The translations under genes were made by a program, and so were the position numbers. Under the pieces are notes generated by a model that did not search any database, was not told the DNA's origin, and worked only from the letters and a program-made list of their open reading frames with translations. Shown here piece after piece: positions 43,779 to 51,250 of a stretch of 64,000 nucleotides of DNA (position 1 is its first letter; each line of letters opens with the position of its first letter). This stretch comes from Cupriavidus sp. BIS7. Lineage in GTDB: Bacteria; Pseudomonadota; Gammaproteobacteria; Burkholderiales; Burkholderiaceae. The stretch spans positions 1 through 64,000 of the forward strand of contig NZ_ALOU01000016.1 in the NCBI RefSeq assembly GCF_000292345.1. Direction: 5' to 3'.

Positions 43779-43806
43779 TGGCGGAAGCGGTGTCCGTCGA
43801 ACTATT
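43779..43806 (-). pseudogene. tRNA-Ser 3'-end relic
   Basis: Minus-strand sequence reads TTCGACG, five bases, CGCTTCC, G, CCA, which is the geometry of a tRNA T-loop, 3' T-stem strand, acceptor strand, discriminator and CCA. CGCTTCC pairs exactly with the GGAAGCG at the 5' end of the relic at 51251-51290. The 5' T-stem strand is lost, and the rest of the gene is missing here. Probably the 3' half of a tRNA-Ser gene split by the island. Confidence 0.65.
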
Positions 43807-44296
43807 GCCTGGAAACGGCGTGCACAAGCCAAATGGATCGGAGGTCGTCTATTTCAGCCCCCAGTTTGACCACCGTAACCCCATGGCCACATTCGACAGC
43901 TCTTGGCAGCGTCCCCACGCGCGGACCCCATGCCTGCGTATGCCTGCCGTAGCCCTCTCGACGGTCCTCCCTTGCGGGAACTCCTAAAAACTGGGCTGAA
44001 CAACATGCAGCTCTATGTCGCGCACTAAACAACATAGCGTAGCTTGCTCCCGATATTTAATGTGTCGCTTCATGCGCAGACAGTAGCGCTTGCATGAGAT
44101 GTCAAGCTCTCGGAAGGCGACGCAAAGCTGTAAGGCTCCTACCCTCCTACCATCGTTGCAAAGGCAGCAGCCGAACCCTCCCCACGCATGTTCGTGACGT
44201 CATCTGCATATCGGAGGCTGCTCGCAAACCTGTCAATGACGTACTGCGCGCATACGTCAAACGACAAGCGAACAAGCGCGCCCAAGGATACAAAAA
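43807..44296. other. Left edge of accessory island, no supported gene
   Basis: No gene is supported. A 68-codon frame ends just before the lipoprotein start at 44297 but has no ribosome-binding site or protein character. Several short frames are broken. GC falls in this stretch compared with the csgG operon. Confidence 0.6.
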
Positions 44297-44812
44297 ATGA
44301 AGGGCATTTCCATTGCCGCGCTCTTGTCTGTTGGCGTGGTACTCACCGGGTGTGCAACTGCCTACCAACCGGAAGGATTGACTGGCGGGTTTAACGAGAC
44401 CCAGCTCGATACGAATATTTTTCGTGTTTCTTTTCGCGGGAATGGCTATACGCGTCCAGAAAGAGCAGAGGACCTTGTCCTGCTTAGGAGCGCCGAACTC
44501 ACCCTCACGCACGGGTTCACGCATTTTGTGATCGTCGACGCAAAATCCAGAGTAGATCAAAGCTCCTTTACTACACCAACTCAGAGCTATACAACTGCAA
44601 ATATTACGGCAGTTGGAAACACTGCCTATGGTTCTGCGCATACGACAACGACCGGCGGCCAGACGATGGTCTTTTCAAGACCGAGCACGACAAATACAGT
44701 TGTCGCATTCGCGGGACGCCCGAACGTGCCCGGAATGGTCTATGACGCCCGCATGGTCTGCGACTCTGTTGGGCCCAAGTACAAGGTGACTTGTGGGGTG
44801 GGCGGGAGTTAA
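44297..44812 (+). CDS. CC0125/CC1285-family lipoprotein
   Basis: A 171-residue predicted lipoprotein. The signal peptide ends LTGCATAYQ, followed by GLTGGFNETQLDTNIFRVSFRGNG, RPERAEDLVLLRSAELTLTHGFTHFVIVD, which is the CC0125/CC1285-type pattern. Function unknown. The DNA is noticeably richer in A+T than the core genes. Start at ATG 44297; nothing like an operon partner upstream. Confidence 0.85.
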   Translation: MKGISIAALLSVGVVLTGCATAYQPEGLTGGFNETQLDTNIFRVSFRGNGYTRPERAEDLVLLRSAELTLTHGFTHFVIVDAKSRVDQSSFTTPTQSYTTANITAVGNTAYGSAHTTTTGGQTMVFSRPSTTNTVVAFAGRPNVPGMVYDARMVCDSVGPKYKVTCGVGGS

Positions 44813-44957
44813 TTTAGCGCAGTGGCTGGGCTTCGTTGACTCCGAGCTAGTTGCTTAATGTCTAGTCTAGGCATCAGGGGTAAAGAACCCGAGAAAGGTC
44901 ATATGAAGTGGCATGACACCCTCTAGTTCGCTTAAATTTTTATTAATTAACATCAAA

Positions 44958-45281
44958 ATGAATAAGTCAATTTGTGTAATTGTAGCCGCATTATTAGCTG
45001 TATTCGCGAGTGCGAGCGCATTCGCTGATCAGGCCATTGTAGTTTTTAAGAGGTCGGGCTGCGACTATTTTATTGCGAGCAATAATAAAGGGCTCTATCT
45101 CTTGGAGTGGTACGGCGGTTACGACCCTTCCGAAGGCGATTTAGTTGTTGGCCCCATAAATCGGTATGGTTTCAAAGATGTCTATTACCCAAGGCAAGAT
45201 CGGGAGGGGCGTCTGTATATTGATGACTATGAGCTCTCCCAGGATAGTGCAATCGACAAGTGGAAGGGCCATTGCCAATGA
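44958..45281 (+). CDS. Small exported protein, unknown
   Basis: A 107-residue protein with a clear signal peptide (ICVIVAALLAVFASASAFADQ, cleaved after AFA). The mature part is about 84 residues and has two cysteines (RSGCDYF and KGHCQ at the very end), allowing one disulfide, plus a WYGGYDPSEGD loop and tandem acidic stretches. No family is recognised. Start ATG 44958; a longer frame to 44913 lacks a signal. Very A+T-rich leader. It is separated from the next small gene by 52 bases. Confidence 0.7.
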   Translation: MNKSICVIVAALLAVFASASAFADQAIVVFKRSGCDYFIASNNKGLYLLEWYGGYDPSEGDLVVGPINRYGFKDVYYPRQDREGRLYIDDYELSQDSAIDKWKGHCQ

Positions 45282-45333
45282 AAAACCGCCTGATTTCGAC
45301 CTTGAGCGTCGAAATTTCCCGAAGGACGCAAGG

Positions 45334-45672
45334 ATGAAGCACGCTATTACCGCCGCAGCGCTAGCCGCGGCCTCTCTGATAATGGCTCCTGCCGCGCGGG
45401 CAGGCACGATCTTCGTGCAGCCAAACCGTGCCGGGGGCGTGATCGAGCTAACCAGTACGGCTTGCCACCAAACTGACTGGAAGTCTGCCCACCAGGTCAT
45501 TGCGTCTGGCGCGAGCGGGCATACCACCTACGGTTGCTGGGTCTTCGACAGCAGCTCGGACATGTTCCGAATTAGGTGGGATAACGCCGAGTGGTCGAAC
45601 TTCCAGTTTGGCCAGTTCACCGTGACCGAGTTCGGGCGGCAGGAATTGAGCAGATACCATACCGGTAACTAG
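45334..45672 (+). CDS. Small exported protein, GCW group
   Basis: A 112-residue protein with a signal peptide ending PAARAGT. The mature part shows GGVIELTSTACHQ, a mid-region HTTYGCW and a C-terminal FTVTEFGRQEL. It shares spacing of Gly-Gly, Ile-Glu-Leu, an early cysteine and the GCW block with the gene at 45744-46085, so the two are probably paralogues. A ribosome-binding site AAGGACGCAAGG precedes the ATG. Function unknown. Confidence 0.72.
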   Translation: MKHAITAAALAAASLIMAPAARAGTIFVQPNRAGGVIELTSTACHQTDWKSAHQVIASGASGHTTYGCWVFDSSSDMFRIRWDNAEWSNFQFGQFTVTEFGRQELSRYHTGN

Positions 45673-45743
45673 GCGGCATCGACGCCATCCACCTTGGAAC
45701 GGTCGTCCAATGGGGCTCTGAGTTCACAAACTATAACAGGATT

Positions 45744-46085
45744 ATGAAGAGATTTCTAATCGTAATTATTTTTTTATTTGTCGCCGTTGAAGCGCGTTCG
45801 GAGATGCCAAAGGTTATTTCCTACAAAGAAGACGGCGCTGGAGGCAGGATTGAATTGCTTGATAAAGCGATCCCCGCCAAGAATTGCGGTCTTCCCGGCG
45901 ATGGCTACCTCCTGATGGCGCGTAGCTGGGACCGACAAGGCATTACTTTGCACGGCTGTTGGTATTGGGGGGGTGGCGACACCATAACAGCCTATTGGAT
46001 GACACAGAGTGGCAGCATTGCTGAGCGTACCTATCGAAGTTCAGACTTTGAGCCTACAAAGTCCGACACTACACGCTCAAACTGA
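45744..46085 (+). CDS. Small exported protein, GCW group (second copy)
   Basis: A 113-residue protein with a short hydrophobic signal (FLIVIIFLFVAVEARSE). The mature part has GGRIELLDKAIPAKNCG, GITLHGCWYWGGG and IAERTYRSSDFEP, aligned in outline with 45334-45672: GG-IEL, cysteine, GCW, and a terminal charged stretch. Likely one intramolecular disulfide between the two cysteines. Function unknown; the pair is a candidate for divergent duplicates. Confidence 0.7.
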   Translation: MKRFLIVIIFLFVAVEARSEMPKVISYKEDGAGGRIELLDKAIPAKNCGLPGDGYLLMARSWDRQGITLHGCWYWGGGDTITAYWMTQSGSIAERTYRSSDFEPTKSDTTRSN

Positions 46086-46195
46086 GTCCAATCCCTGAAG
46101 GCGTCGACACCATCCCTTAGCAGGGAGAGCGTGCACGCGCAGGTACAGGTCTTTCAATAGTAGGTTGCGGCGTTCAATTTTGAGGAGTAGAGAAA

Positions 46196-47155
46196 TTGTC
46201 GAATGGACAGCGCGCGTTTCGAAGTGCAGAAAGTATTGCGGCGGAAAGAGTAACGCGAGATGCAATCGAACCATTTCTTCGTGAGCGGGGGTACGAGGTA
46301 ATTGAGGACCGTCGAAAGGAAGTTGGATCGCCTAATGCACAATTCCTCTCTGTACGCTCTCCGGATGGTAGCAACTTACAGATGCGCGTGCGCCTTTGCT
46401 GGCGGCGAGAAGGTCGAACTTCAAGCGAACGAAAATACTCGGCCGCTCAATTGCGTGCGCGACTTATCAATGATAGCTGGGAGGAAACGCTTGAGTTCAT
46501 CGTGCAGCGAGACCGCGACCATGGAAACACGCACAATCTCATTGTCCAGCGAGATGGTGGATTAATAATCTATGCGGCCTTAATCCCCAGAGAGGAATTG
46601 TCCGGGATTTGGTTTCGGCAACGCGATGTAAGCGCCGAATTGCATCGTCGGAAACTGATGGGGCGCAGTTCCAAAAATCACGCAATGAACGGCACAAGCC
46701 CGACCATATGGCTGCAAGATAACCGGACTAATGATTCCCATGAAGTCGCCGATGTGCTATGGAATTGGCCGGGCGTCGTGGATTTGGCCAAGATCGAGCC
46801 TCATGGTAATGTCACTGCAGGGGACACATACGATGATTGCGCTGGCGTTGACTATTCTCTCATGGGTAGTGACGGTGCAGCGCGTCGGCTTGTCATCCGT
46901 TCCGAAGTCAAACGTGACCCACAGGTGCGTAAAGCCGTTCTAGCTCGAACACCAGGATGTGAACGCGATGGCTGTCCCGAAATAAAGCGATACCCTGGCT
47001 TTCTCGACGTTCATCACATACTGGGAGCGGAGAAAGGTGATCGCATATGGAACTGCGTAGTGCTATGTCCAAACTGCCATCGGGAAGCGCATTTCGCCCC
47101 AAACGCCGATGCACTGAACCAGCAATTGCTTAGATATGCGGAGCGTTTCAAATAA
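46196..47155 (+). CDS. HNH endonuclease
   Basis: A 319-residue protein. The C-terminus has a complete HNH module: CERDGCPEIKRYPGF, LDVHHILGAEKGD, VLCPNCHREAHFAP, in which the two cysteine pairs bind zinc and the histidines are catalytic. The N-terminal 200 residues are charged and include a possible specificity domain (RLCWRREGR, WETLEF-like WEETLEFIVQRDRDHGN). The start is TTG 46196 with GAGGAG upstream. It could be a restriction or defense nuclease, but the DNA target is unknown. Confidence 0.8.
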   Translation: MSNGQRAFRSAESIAAERVTRDAIEPFLRERGYEVIEDRRKEVGSPNAQFLSVRSPDGSNLQMRVRLCWRREGRTSSERKYSAAQLRARLINDSWEETLEFIVQRDRDHGNTHNLIVQRDGGLIIYAALIPREELSGIWFRQRDVSAELHRRKLMGRSSKNHAMNGTSPTIWLQDNRTNDSHEVADVLWNWPGVVDLAKIEPHGNVTAGDTYDDCAGVDYSLMGSDGAARRLVIRSEVKRDPQVRKAVLARTPGCERDGCPEIKRYPGFLDVHHILGAEKGDRIWNCVVLCPNCHREAHFAPNADALNQQLLRYAERFK

Positions 47156-47268
47156 ATCGTAGTATCTCATTTGATCCAACCATCGAACGCGATGCGCTGG
47201 TGCTGGTCGGGCGCAGCGGGTGGTACTGGCTCCCTGCGCTTGGATAGCGGTTGTGTCGCTGTTGCGCG

Positions 47269-47283
47269 CCTGCCGCGCGGGCG
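47269..47283. repeat. 15-bp repeat, left copy
   Basis: CCTGCCGCGCGGGCG, matching 48115-48129 (CCTGCCGCGTGGGCG) with one mismatch, in the same orientation and flanking the gene at 47401-48009. Could be insertion scar or chance in GC-rich DNA. Confidence 0.35.
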
Positions 47284-47400
47284 CACTTCACTCCAGGGAC
47301 TAATCGACTAATCTCTATCATCGCCAGGGTGCCAGTTGGCCGCTGATAAGCAGCACTGCGGCTGTGATTTAACTTCTATTTGTTACCAATCGAGGAAGAG

Positions 47401-48009
47401 ATGGCTCGACACAGCGAGCGCTGCAAAGCCTGCAAAACGGCCGTACTGCGCATGCTTTCTGCCTTGTACGGCGAGGTGAAAGAATCTTATCGTTTGGCTA
47501 TTCCGACTGCGCCAAATGCATATTCTGAGACCCAGTTTGGGGATGTACTTCAGCGTATCTACGATGGGTTGTCATCTTTTCGAGGTCACAAGAACTTTGT
47601 GCGTATTTCGGCGCTGGCACCTGTCGATTTCTACGTGCCGTCAATGGAACTGGTCGTTGAGTTTGACGAATCGCAGCACTTTACCGAACCCCGTGCTCTT
47701 ACGCTCGCGCTGTATCCGAAGGATTTGGCAGTCCACTTTGATTCGGTTCGATGGCAAGAGTTGAGCGCCAAGCTCAAGAGACATGACCGCGACCCTGCTT
47801 ACCGCGATGAACAGCGCGCGTGGTACGACGCGCTACGCGACTTTGCGCCACTGGTGTTCGGATATGGACATACGGCCAGGCTGTATGCGCAAGACCGAGT
47901 GTGGTGCGCCATGGACCCGTCAAATGAGGCGAACCGAGTAGACTTCCTCAATCTAATCAATATGCAGAGGGGCGATTTTTTAATACCTATCAGTAGCAGT
48001 CGAAAATAA
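47401..48009 (+). CDS. Hypothetical protein, possible PD-(D/E)XK-like nuclease
   Basis: A 202-residue protein with no signal peptide. A helical N-terminus (SERCKACKTAVLRMLSALYGEV, from residue 5) precedes VDFYVPSMELVVEFDESQHF, where the D, E and the E-F-D pattern look like a PD-(D/E)XK core, followed by PRALTLALYP and an R-W-Q run. The nuclease assignment is inference. The ATG at 47401 has GAGGAAGAG upstream; TTG 47380 is an alternative. It is flanked by the 15-bp repeats. Confidence 0.6.
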   Translation: MARHSERCKACKTAVLRMLSALYGEVKESYRLAIPTAPNAYSETQFGDVLQRIYDGLSSFRGHKNFVRISALAPVDFYVPSMELVVEFDESQHFTEPRALTLALYPKDLAVHFDSVRWQELSAKLKRHDRDPAYRDEQRAWYDALRDFAPLVFGYGHTARLYAQDRVWCAMDPSNEANRVDFLNLINMQRGDFLIPISSSRK

Positions 48010-48114
48010 CGCCCAGTATCAGAGTCTCGGTCCGTGCAGGAGATTGCCACGGGCTGCCGTGGGCAAGACGTAGTCCCAAGGCCCTGGTAGCGATGCCTCG
48101 CCGCCGCTGCGCGG

Positions 48115-48129
48115 CCTGCCGCGTGGGCG
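48115..48129. repeat. 15-bp repeat, right copy
   Basis: CCTGCCGCGTGGGCG, the partner of 47269-47283. Confidence 0.35.
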
Positions 48130-48190
48130 GTTAACGCTGGGGTCGGCAACTTCGCGGGTCGCGCATCGGACGCTTCGACCACACCAGGCG

Positions 48191-48460
48191 GTGGCCAGCG
48201 CCGCCCACTGGCGAGCCCACCGTCGAACCAAACCCGTACACGGCGCCAGCCCACAAAAATCAAGGCAGTGGGTCAGCTTCTCGTCCGACGCGCAGGCACC
48301 TCTTGCGCATCTGGTGGAGCAGGTATTACAGGCGATTGCTGGCGGCCACGTTGCACCGGACATGGGCAAGCAGATCATCGAATCTATCTCGGCGCTCGCT
48401 GGCGTTCGCCAGATCGATGAATTGGAACAACGCCTACAAGCTCTGGAGGGAAAGCAATGA
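48191..48460 (+). pseudogene. Truncated DUF5681-like remnant
   Basis: The C-terminal 60 codons (APLAHLVEQVLQAIAGG to LEQRLQALEGKQ) resemble the C-terminal helix-rich end of DUF5681-type proteins, but the upstream part is arginine-rich and lacks the usual N-terminal domain. The frame opens with GTG 48191 and stops in an ATGA overlap with the next gene. I consider it a 5'-deleted gene; a short functional protein is possible. Confidence 0.55.
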
Positions 48461-48903
48461 ACCGCTTCGTTTCGTTTGACAGCGCCGAGTACAGGCGCAT
48501 GCAACGCGATCGACGTATCCACGACATGCCGAGCGTACCCGGTGCGGTGGCCGTGCATCTGGTGTTCAATGCACGCGGCTATGAGCTGAGCCACGGTTCA
48601 CTGAAGAAGAGTATGGCCGAGGCGCGCAAACTCGCGCACAGGCTCATCGAAGAGTACGACGGGACGGACAGCAACCCCGGGCTCGCGCCGCATGCGACTT
48701 TGAGCCCGATCACGGCGCAGCAAGCTCGCGTGGCCAGCAATGACGGTGGCACCTTTGATGTGGAGCAGTTCGAGGCCACCCGCGAGTTCATCGTCCAAGC
48801 CTGCTATCGGGAGATCCGCGACTGCGATGACCCTGAGGTGCGCATGCAGGCTGCACATCTACTTCAGTGCATTGGGTACATTCCACCAAGGAGAATGCAA
48901 TGA
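48457..48903 (+). CDS. Hypothetical protein, cytoplasmic
   Basis: A 148-residue protein with no transmembrane segment. The N-terminus has a mixed charged region (RRMQRDRRIHDMPS), then VAVHLVFNARGYELSHGSLKKSMAEARKL, and the C-terminus REIRDCDDPEVRMQAAHLLQ. No family is recognised. It overlaps the DUF5681-like stop and the next start by 4 bases each, so it belongs to a tightly packed operon. Confidence 0.65.
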   Translation: MNRFVSFDSAEYRRMQRDRRIHDMPSVPGAVAVHLVFNARGYELSHGSLKKSMAEARKLAHRLIEEYDGTDSNPGLAPHATLSPITAQQARVASNDGGTFDVEQFEATREFIVQACYREIRDCDDPEVRMQAAHLLQCIGYIPPRRMQ

Positions 48904-49079
48904 CACGAACTGGCAATGGTCACAAGGCGGAGCCGACGGACGAGCGCGGACTTACCGAGAGGGATCGTGTACGCCTCGTCAACTTGTTCTTCGAGCAAAT
49001 GGAGGCGCGCAAGGAGCAACAGGCGCATGACCTCGCTCTGTTGCAGGTGATCGGCGGCTCCCTGCTGAAGAATCGATAA
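48900..49079 (+). CDS. Small hypothetical protein
   Basis: A 59-residue charged protein (MTRTGNGHKAEPTDERGL then RDRVRLVNLFFEQMEARKEQ). ATGA overlap with the previous gene, TAATG overlap with the next. AAGGAG precedes the start. Function unknown. Confidence 0.6.
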   Translation: MTRTGNGHKAEPTDERGLTERDRVRLVNLFFEQMEARKEQQAHDLALLQVIGGSLLKNR

Positions 49080-49336
49080 TGCGTGGGCGAGTCAGTCTGA
49101 CCACACTGCGGCGACTTGAGCGAATCGAACAAGCCCGCAGTGTGAACCGTCCTCGTGGAGAGTGGCCCGAGATGATGAGCGTCGATGAATGGGAGGTTAA
49201 GGCGCTGGAGTATTACGAAGAGCGTAGCCGCCTGGAAGACTTGCCAGCCTCCCCACCTCCCGCCGCGAACCACAACGATGTGACGCACCGGTACAAGCCG
49301 CACGTCTTCATGCACGGCACCGAGGTCAGGCGATAG
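49079..49336 (+). CDS. Small hypothetical protein
   Basis: An 85-residue protein rich in Arg and Glu, with the pattern LTTLRRLERIEQARS, SVDEWEVKALEYYEERSR and a proline-rich C-terminus. It could bind nucleic acid or a partner protein, but no motif proves it. Its start overlaps the stop of the previous gene, so it is cotranscribed. Confidence 0.6.
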   Translation: MRGRVSLTTLRRLERIEQARSVNRPRGEWPEMMSVDEWEVKALEYYEERSRLEDLPASPPPAANHNDVTHRYKPHVFMHGTEVRR

Positions 49337-49478
49337 CGTAGGAACTGAACTGCGGGACGTCAGCGCGTTGTCCCTCCAACAGGGCGCTGATGCAGTCGAG
49401 CCATAGGAAACCGTCGCTCGCTAATCAAAACGGACCCAGCAGCAGGGCAGTCCATGTGCTGCCTGATGCCGCCTTCAG

Positions 49479-49498
49479 CGGGTGCCGCATGGCACCCG
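49479..49498. terminator. Hairpin at the end of the Pycsar operon
   Basis: CGGGTGCC-GCAT-GGCACCCG, just downstream of the cyclase stop on the minus strand. No T-run; a weak terminator at best. Confidence 0.4.
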
Positions 49499-49512
49499 TT
49501 GTCGTCAGTGGC

Positions 49513-50208
49513 TCAGACGTTGTACATCCAAGTGGAGCAATAAATCTCCATGTCATTCATAGATGTCCATGAACGCTTGTCCCACATGTCGCGGCCGTCG
49601 GCGGAGAACTTAACGTCCTTGTGCATTGAGTCGTAGACCGCTTTTGTAATCCACAGCGGCTTTTCCGATAGATTCGTCAGTTTGGCAGCGTAGTTGGCTG
49701 CGCGCCCAATCCATACTAGGTCGTTATATCCACGCACCCCGATTCGAGCCGTTCGGAGTTGACTCGTGTCCACGCCGACAACGTGGTTCAGCGTGAAGCT
49801 TGTGTTTTGATACTGTGCCGCGAGGGCGGGGCGAATGATCTTAACCACAGCGTGGTTAATCTTCATCGCGGCGCGCACTGCGTTGGTATTCTTCGCATCT
49901 CCGGTGAACACGGCCATGATGCGGTCTCCGTCGTAGGCGGTCACGACACCCCCTTCCGCCGCAATAATCCGTGCTGCGCAACGTAGATACGTCTTGTAGA
50001 CTTCAGCGCAAAACTCCCATTTGAACTTGTCTACCATGTTGGTGGAGCCGTCGAGATCCGCATAGAGCACTGTTGCGGCTTCAAGGTCTTTCGCATGGTT
50101 TGAGAGACGTAGATCTTCTGGGTCAGGCACGCCAGTTGTGGTCTGAACCGTCCACAGTTCCTTGAATATCTGCTTTACTTCCGATTCCAGATCTTCTTTG
50201 AGCGCCAT
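49513..50208 (-). CDS. pycC: Pycsar nucleotidyl cyclase (PycC-like)
   Basis: A 231-residue class III nucleotidyl cyclase-fold enzyme. The two metal aspartates fit VLYADLDGSTNMVDKF (D51) and YDGDRIMAVF (D95), and the C-terminal substrate region is GRAANYAAKLTNL (N172, K176). In Pycsar defense such cyclases make cCMP or cUMP after phage infection and activate a membrane effector. The start is ATG 50208 with CTAGGGGGAAAT upstream, eight bases after the effector stop. Pairing with the PycTM gene and small size support Pycsar rather than an ordinary adenylate cyclase. Nucleotide preference cannot be read from sequence. Confidence 0.8.
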   Translation of the reverse strand: MALKEDLESEVKQIFKELWTVQTTTGVPDPEDLRLSNHAKDLEAATVLYADLDGSTNMVDKFKWEFCAEVYKTYLRCAARIIAAEGGVVTAYDGDRIMAVFTGDAKNTNAVRAAMKINHAVVKIIRPALAAQYQNTSFTLNHVVGVDTSQLRTARIGVRGYNDLVWIGRAANYAAKLTNLSEKPLWITKAVYDSMHKDVKFSADGRDMWDKRSWTSMNDMEIYCSTWMYNV

Positions 50209-50216
50209 ATTTCCCC

Positions 50217-50732
50217 CTAGAGTTTCACCAGCAGCCCGATTGCGGCTATCGACGGGATCACTGCGAAGAACGACCACCTCATGCTTTTCCGCACCCAGCC
50301 ATACTTAGCGCAAGCAATCTCTGCGTTTCGATGAATCTGACTTGCCCAGTCGGCAAGCAATTGCTCGTCTGAAACGCTGCTAAGGGCCTTCTGGTAGTAG
50401 TCGGATTTTAGGGTGGCTACTTGCCCGAAAAAGAGAAGAGAATTCTGTGGGCCGTTAGTTCTTGGTAATACAGCCATGGCTGCACAGACCAATCCGACGA
50501 CAGTTGCTCCGGCGGCGACCAGAGTAAACAAATACGTCCATGCAATCCGAGCGCAAGGGTCAGAAGTACCAAATGCTGCGGCCAAGCCTCCCAGCATGGC
50601 GGTATCGAGAGCTACAATTACCCCGACTTTGACCTCTGCTGCCGCTATCCACGCAAGGTGACGTTCTAGGACCCATTGTGCCGTTGCTAGGCGCGCATGC
50701 GTGTCCACGCTTCCATTGGCGTTATTGCTCAT
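50217..50732 (-). CDS. pycTM: Pycsar transmembrane effector (PycTM-like)
   Basis: A 171-residue membrane protein. Two helices lie at about 36-55 and 64-89 and a third at 152-170. The motif VLERHLAWIAAAEVKVGVI, and LLFFGQVATLKS and WASQIHRNAEIACAKYGWVRKS, are typical of PycTM/DUF5706-type effectors. Such effectors are activated by cyclic pyrimidine nucleotide and disrupt the inner membrane. ATG 50732 is chosen; the upstream TTG at 50753 would overlap a terminator. It is first in a two-gene operon with the cyclase. Confidence 0.82.
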   Translation of the reverse strand: MSNNANGSVDTHARLATAQWVLERHLAWIAAAEVKVGVIVALDTAMLGGLAAAFGTSDPCARIAWTYLFTLVAAGATVVGLVCAAMAVLPRTNGPQNSLLFFGQVATLKSDYYQKALSSVSDEQLLADWASQIHRNAEIACAKYGWVRKSMRWSFFAVIPSIAAIGLLVKL

Positions 50733-50753
50733 CCGATTCCCCGTACAAAGCAA

Positions 50754-50784
50754 AAGCCCGACACCTTCTCTGATGTCGGGCTTC
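50754..50784 (-). terminator. Terminator between small gene and Pycsar operon
   Basis: AAAGCCCGACA and TGTCGGGCTT pair around a nine-base loop; on the minus strand the stem is followed by TTTTGCTTTG. It sits right after the 50801-50998 gene and before the PycTM start. Confidence 0.7.
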
Positions 50785-50800
50785 CTATCGGCTTAATCTG

Positions 50801-50998
50801 CTATTTCTTGTCAGGTGCAGGCGTGCGGTGCTTCTGGACAATTGCGCGAATTTCCGCATCCAGCTTCCCCTGGTCCCGCCTGAGCTTGGCTTCTGCCGTT
50901 CTCAGTGCTTCTGCGCCTTTAGGGTCGAACCGTCCATTGACATAGTTCGCAGAGTTCTCTTCGGGGAAGTCCTCGAAGTATTCCGACCACTCGCCCAT
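50801..50998 (-). CDS. Small acidic hypothetical protein next to Pycsar
   Basis: A 65-residue protein starting MGEWSEYFEDFPEENSANYV, with a helical charged half (ALRTAEAKLRRDQGKLDAEIRAIVQKH). ATG 50998 has AAGGAGTCAGGT upstream. The longer open frame to 51127 is only a translation of the tRNA-Ser. It lies between the tRNA and the Pycsar terminator. Function unknown. Confidence 0.6.
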   Translation of the reverse strand: MGEWSEYFEDFPEENSANYVNGRFDPKGAEALRTAEAKLRRDQGKLDAEIRAIVQKHRTPAPDKK

Positions 50999-51043
50999 AC
51001 CTGACTCCTTGTTCTTTGTGTGAGGCGTTAGGGAACTGGAAAA

Positions 51044-51133
51044 TGGCGGTGGGTCAGGGATTCGAACCCTGGAAGGGGTTACCCCCTTGCTAGTTTTCAA
51101 GACTAGTGCCTTCAACCGCTCGGCCAACCCACC
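51044..51133 (-). tRNA. tRNA-Ser (anticodon UGA)
   Basis: A 90-nucleotide class II tRNA. The 5' GGTGGGT pairs with ACCCACC, then G and an encoded CCA. The anticodon arm is CTAGT-CTTGAAA-ACTAG with TGA anticodon; the long variable arm (CAAGGGGGTAACCCCTT) is typical of tRNA-Ser; the T-loop region is GGGTTCGAATCCC. It differs in acceptor stem from the split relic at 51251-51290 and 43779. Probably brought in by the accessory island. Confidence 0.95.
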
Positions 51134-51250
51134 GTACTCTGATGCGCTAGGAATCCGCTAAACACTGCCTGTGACAAGCGCCGCGCGGAGCCTACTAACC
51201 CATTGTTTTTGCTGCCCTTTCTGCTGCTCTGCTGGCATCAAGGCCGCAAG

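Noticed and set aside
44094-44300. 68-codon frame before the CC0125-type lipoprotein, ATGA-overlapping it
   Set aside because: No ribosome-binding site, arginine-rich and unlike a protein; the overlap is likely chance.
43802-51043. Direct repeat of the intact tRNA-Ser 3' end (att site)
   Set aside because: I looked for a second copy of the GGGTTCGAATCCC region of the intact tRNA within the island and at its left edge and found none; the split relic explains the junctions better.
50999-51127. N-terminal extension of the 65-residue protein
   Set aside because: The added residues are the translation of the tRNA-Ser gene; the ATG at 50998 has a good ribosome-binding site.
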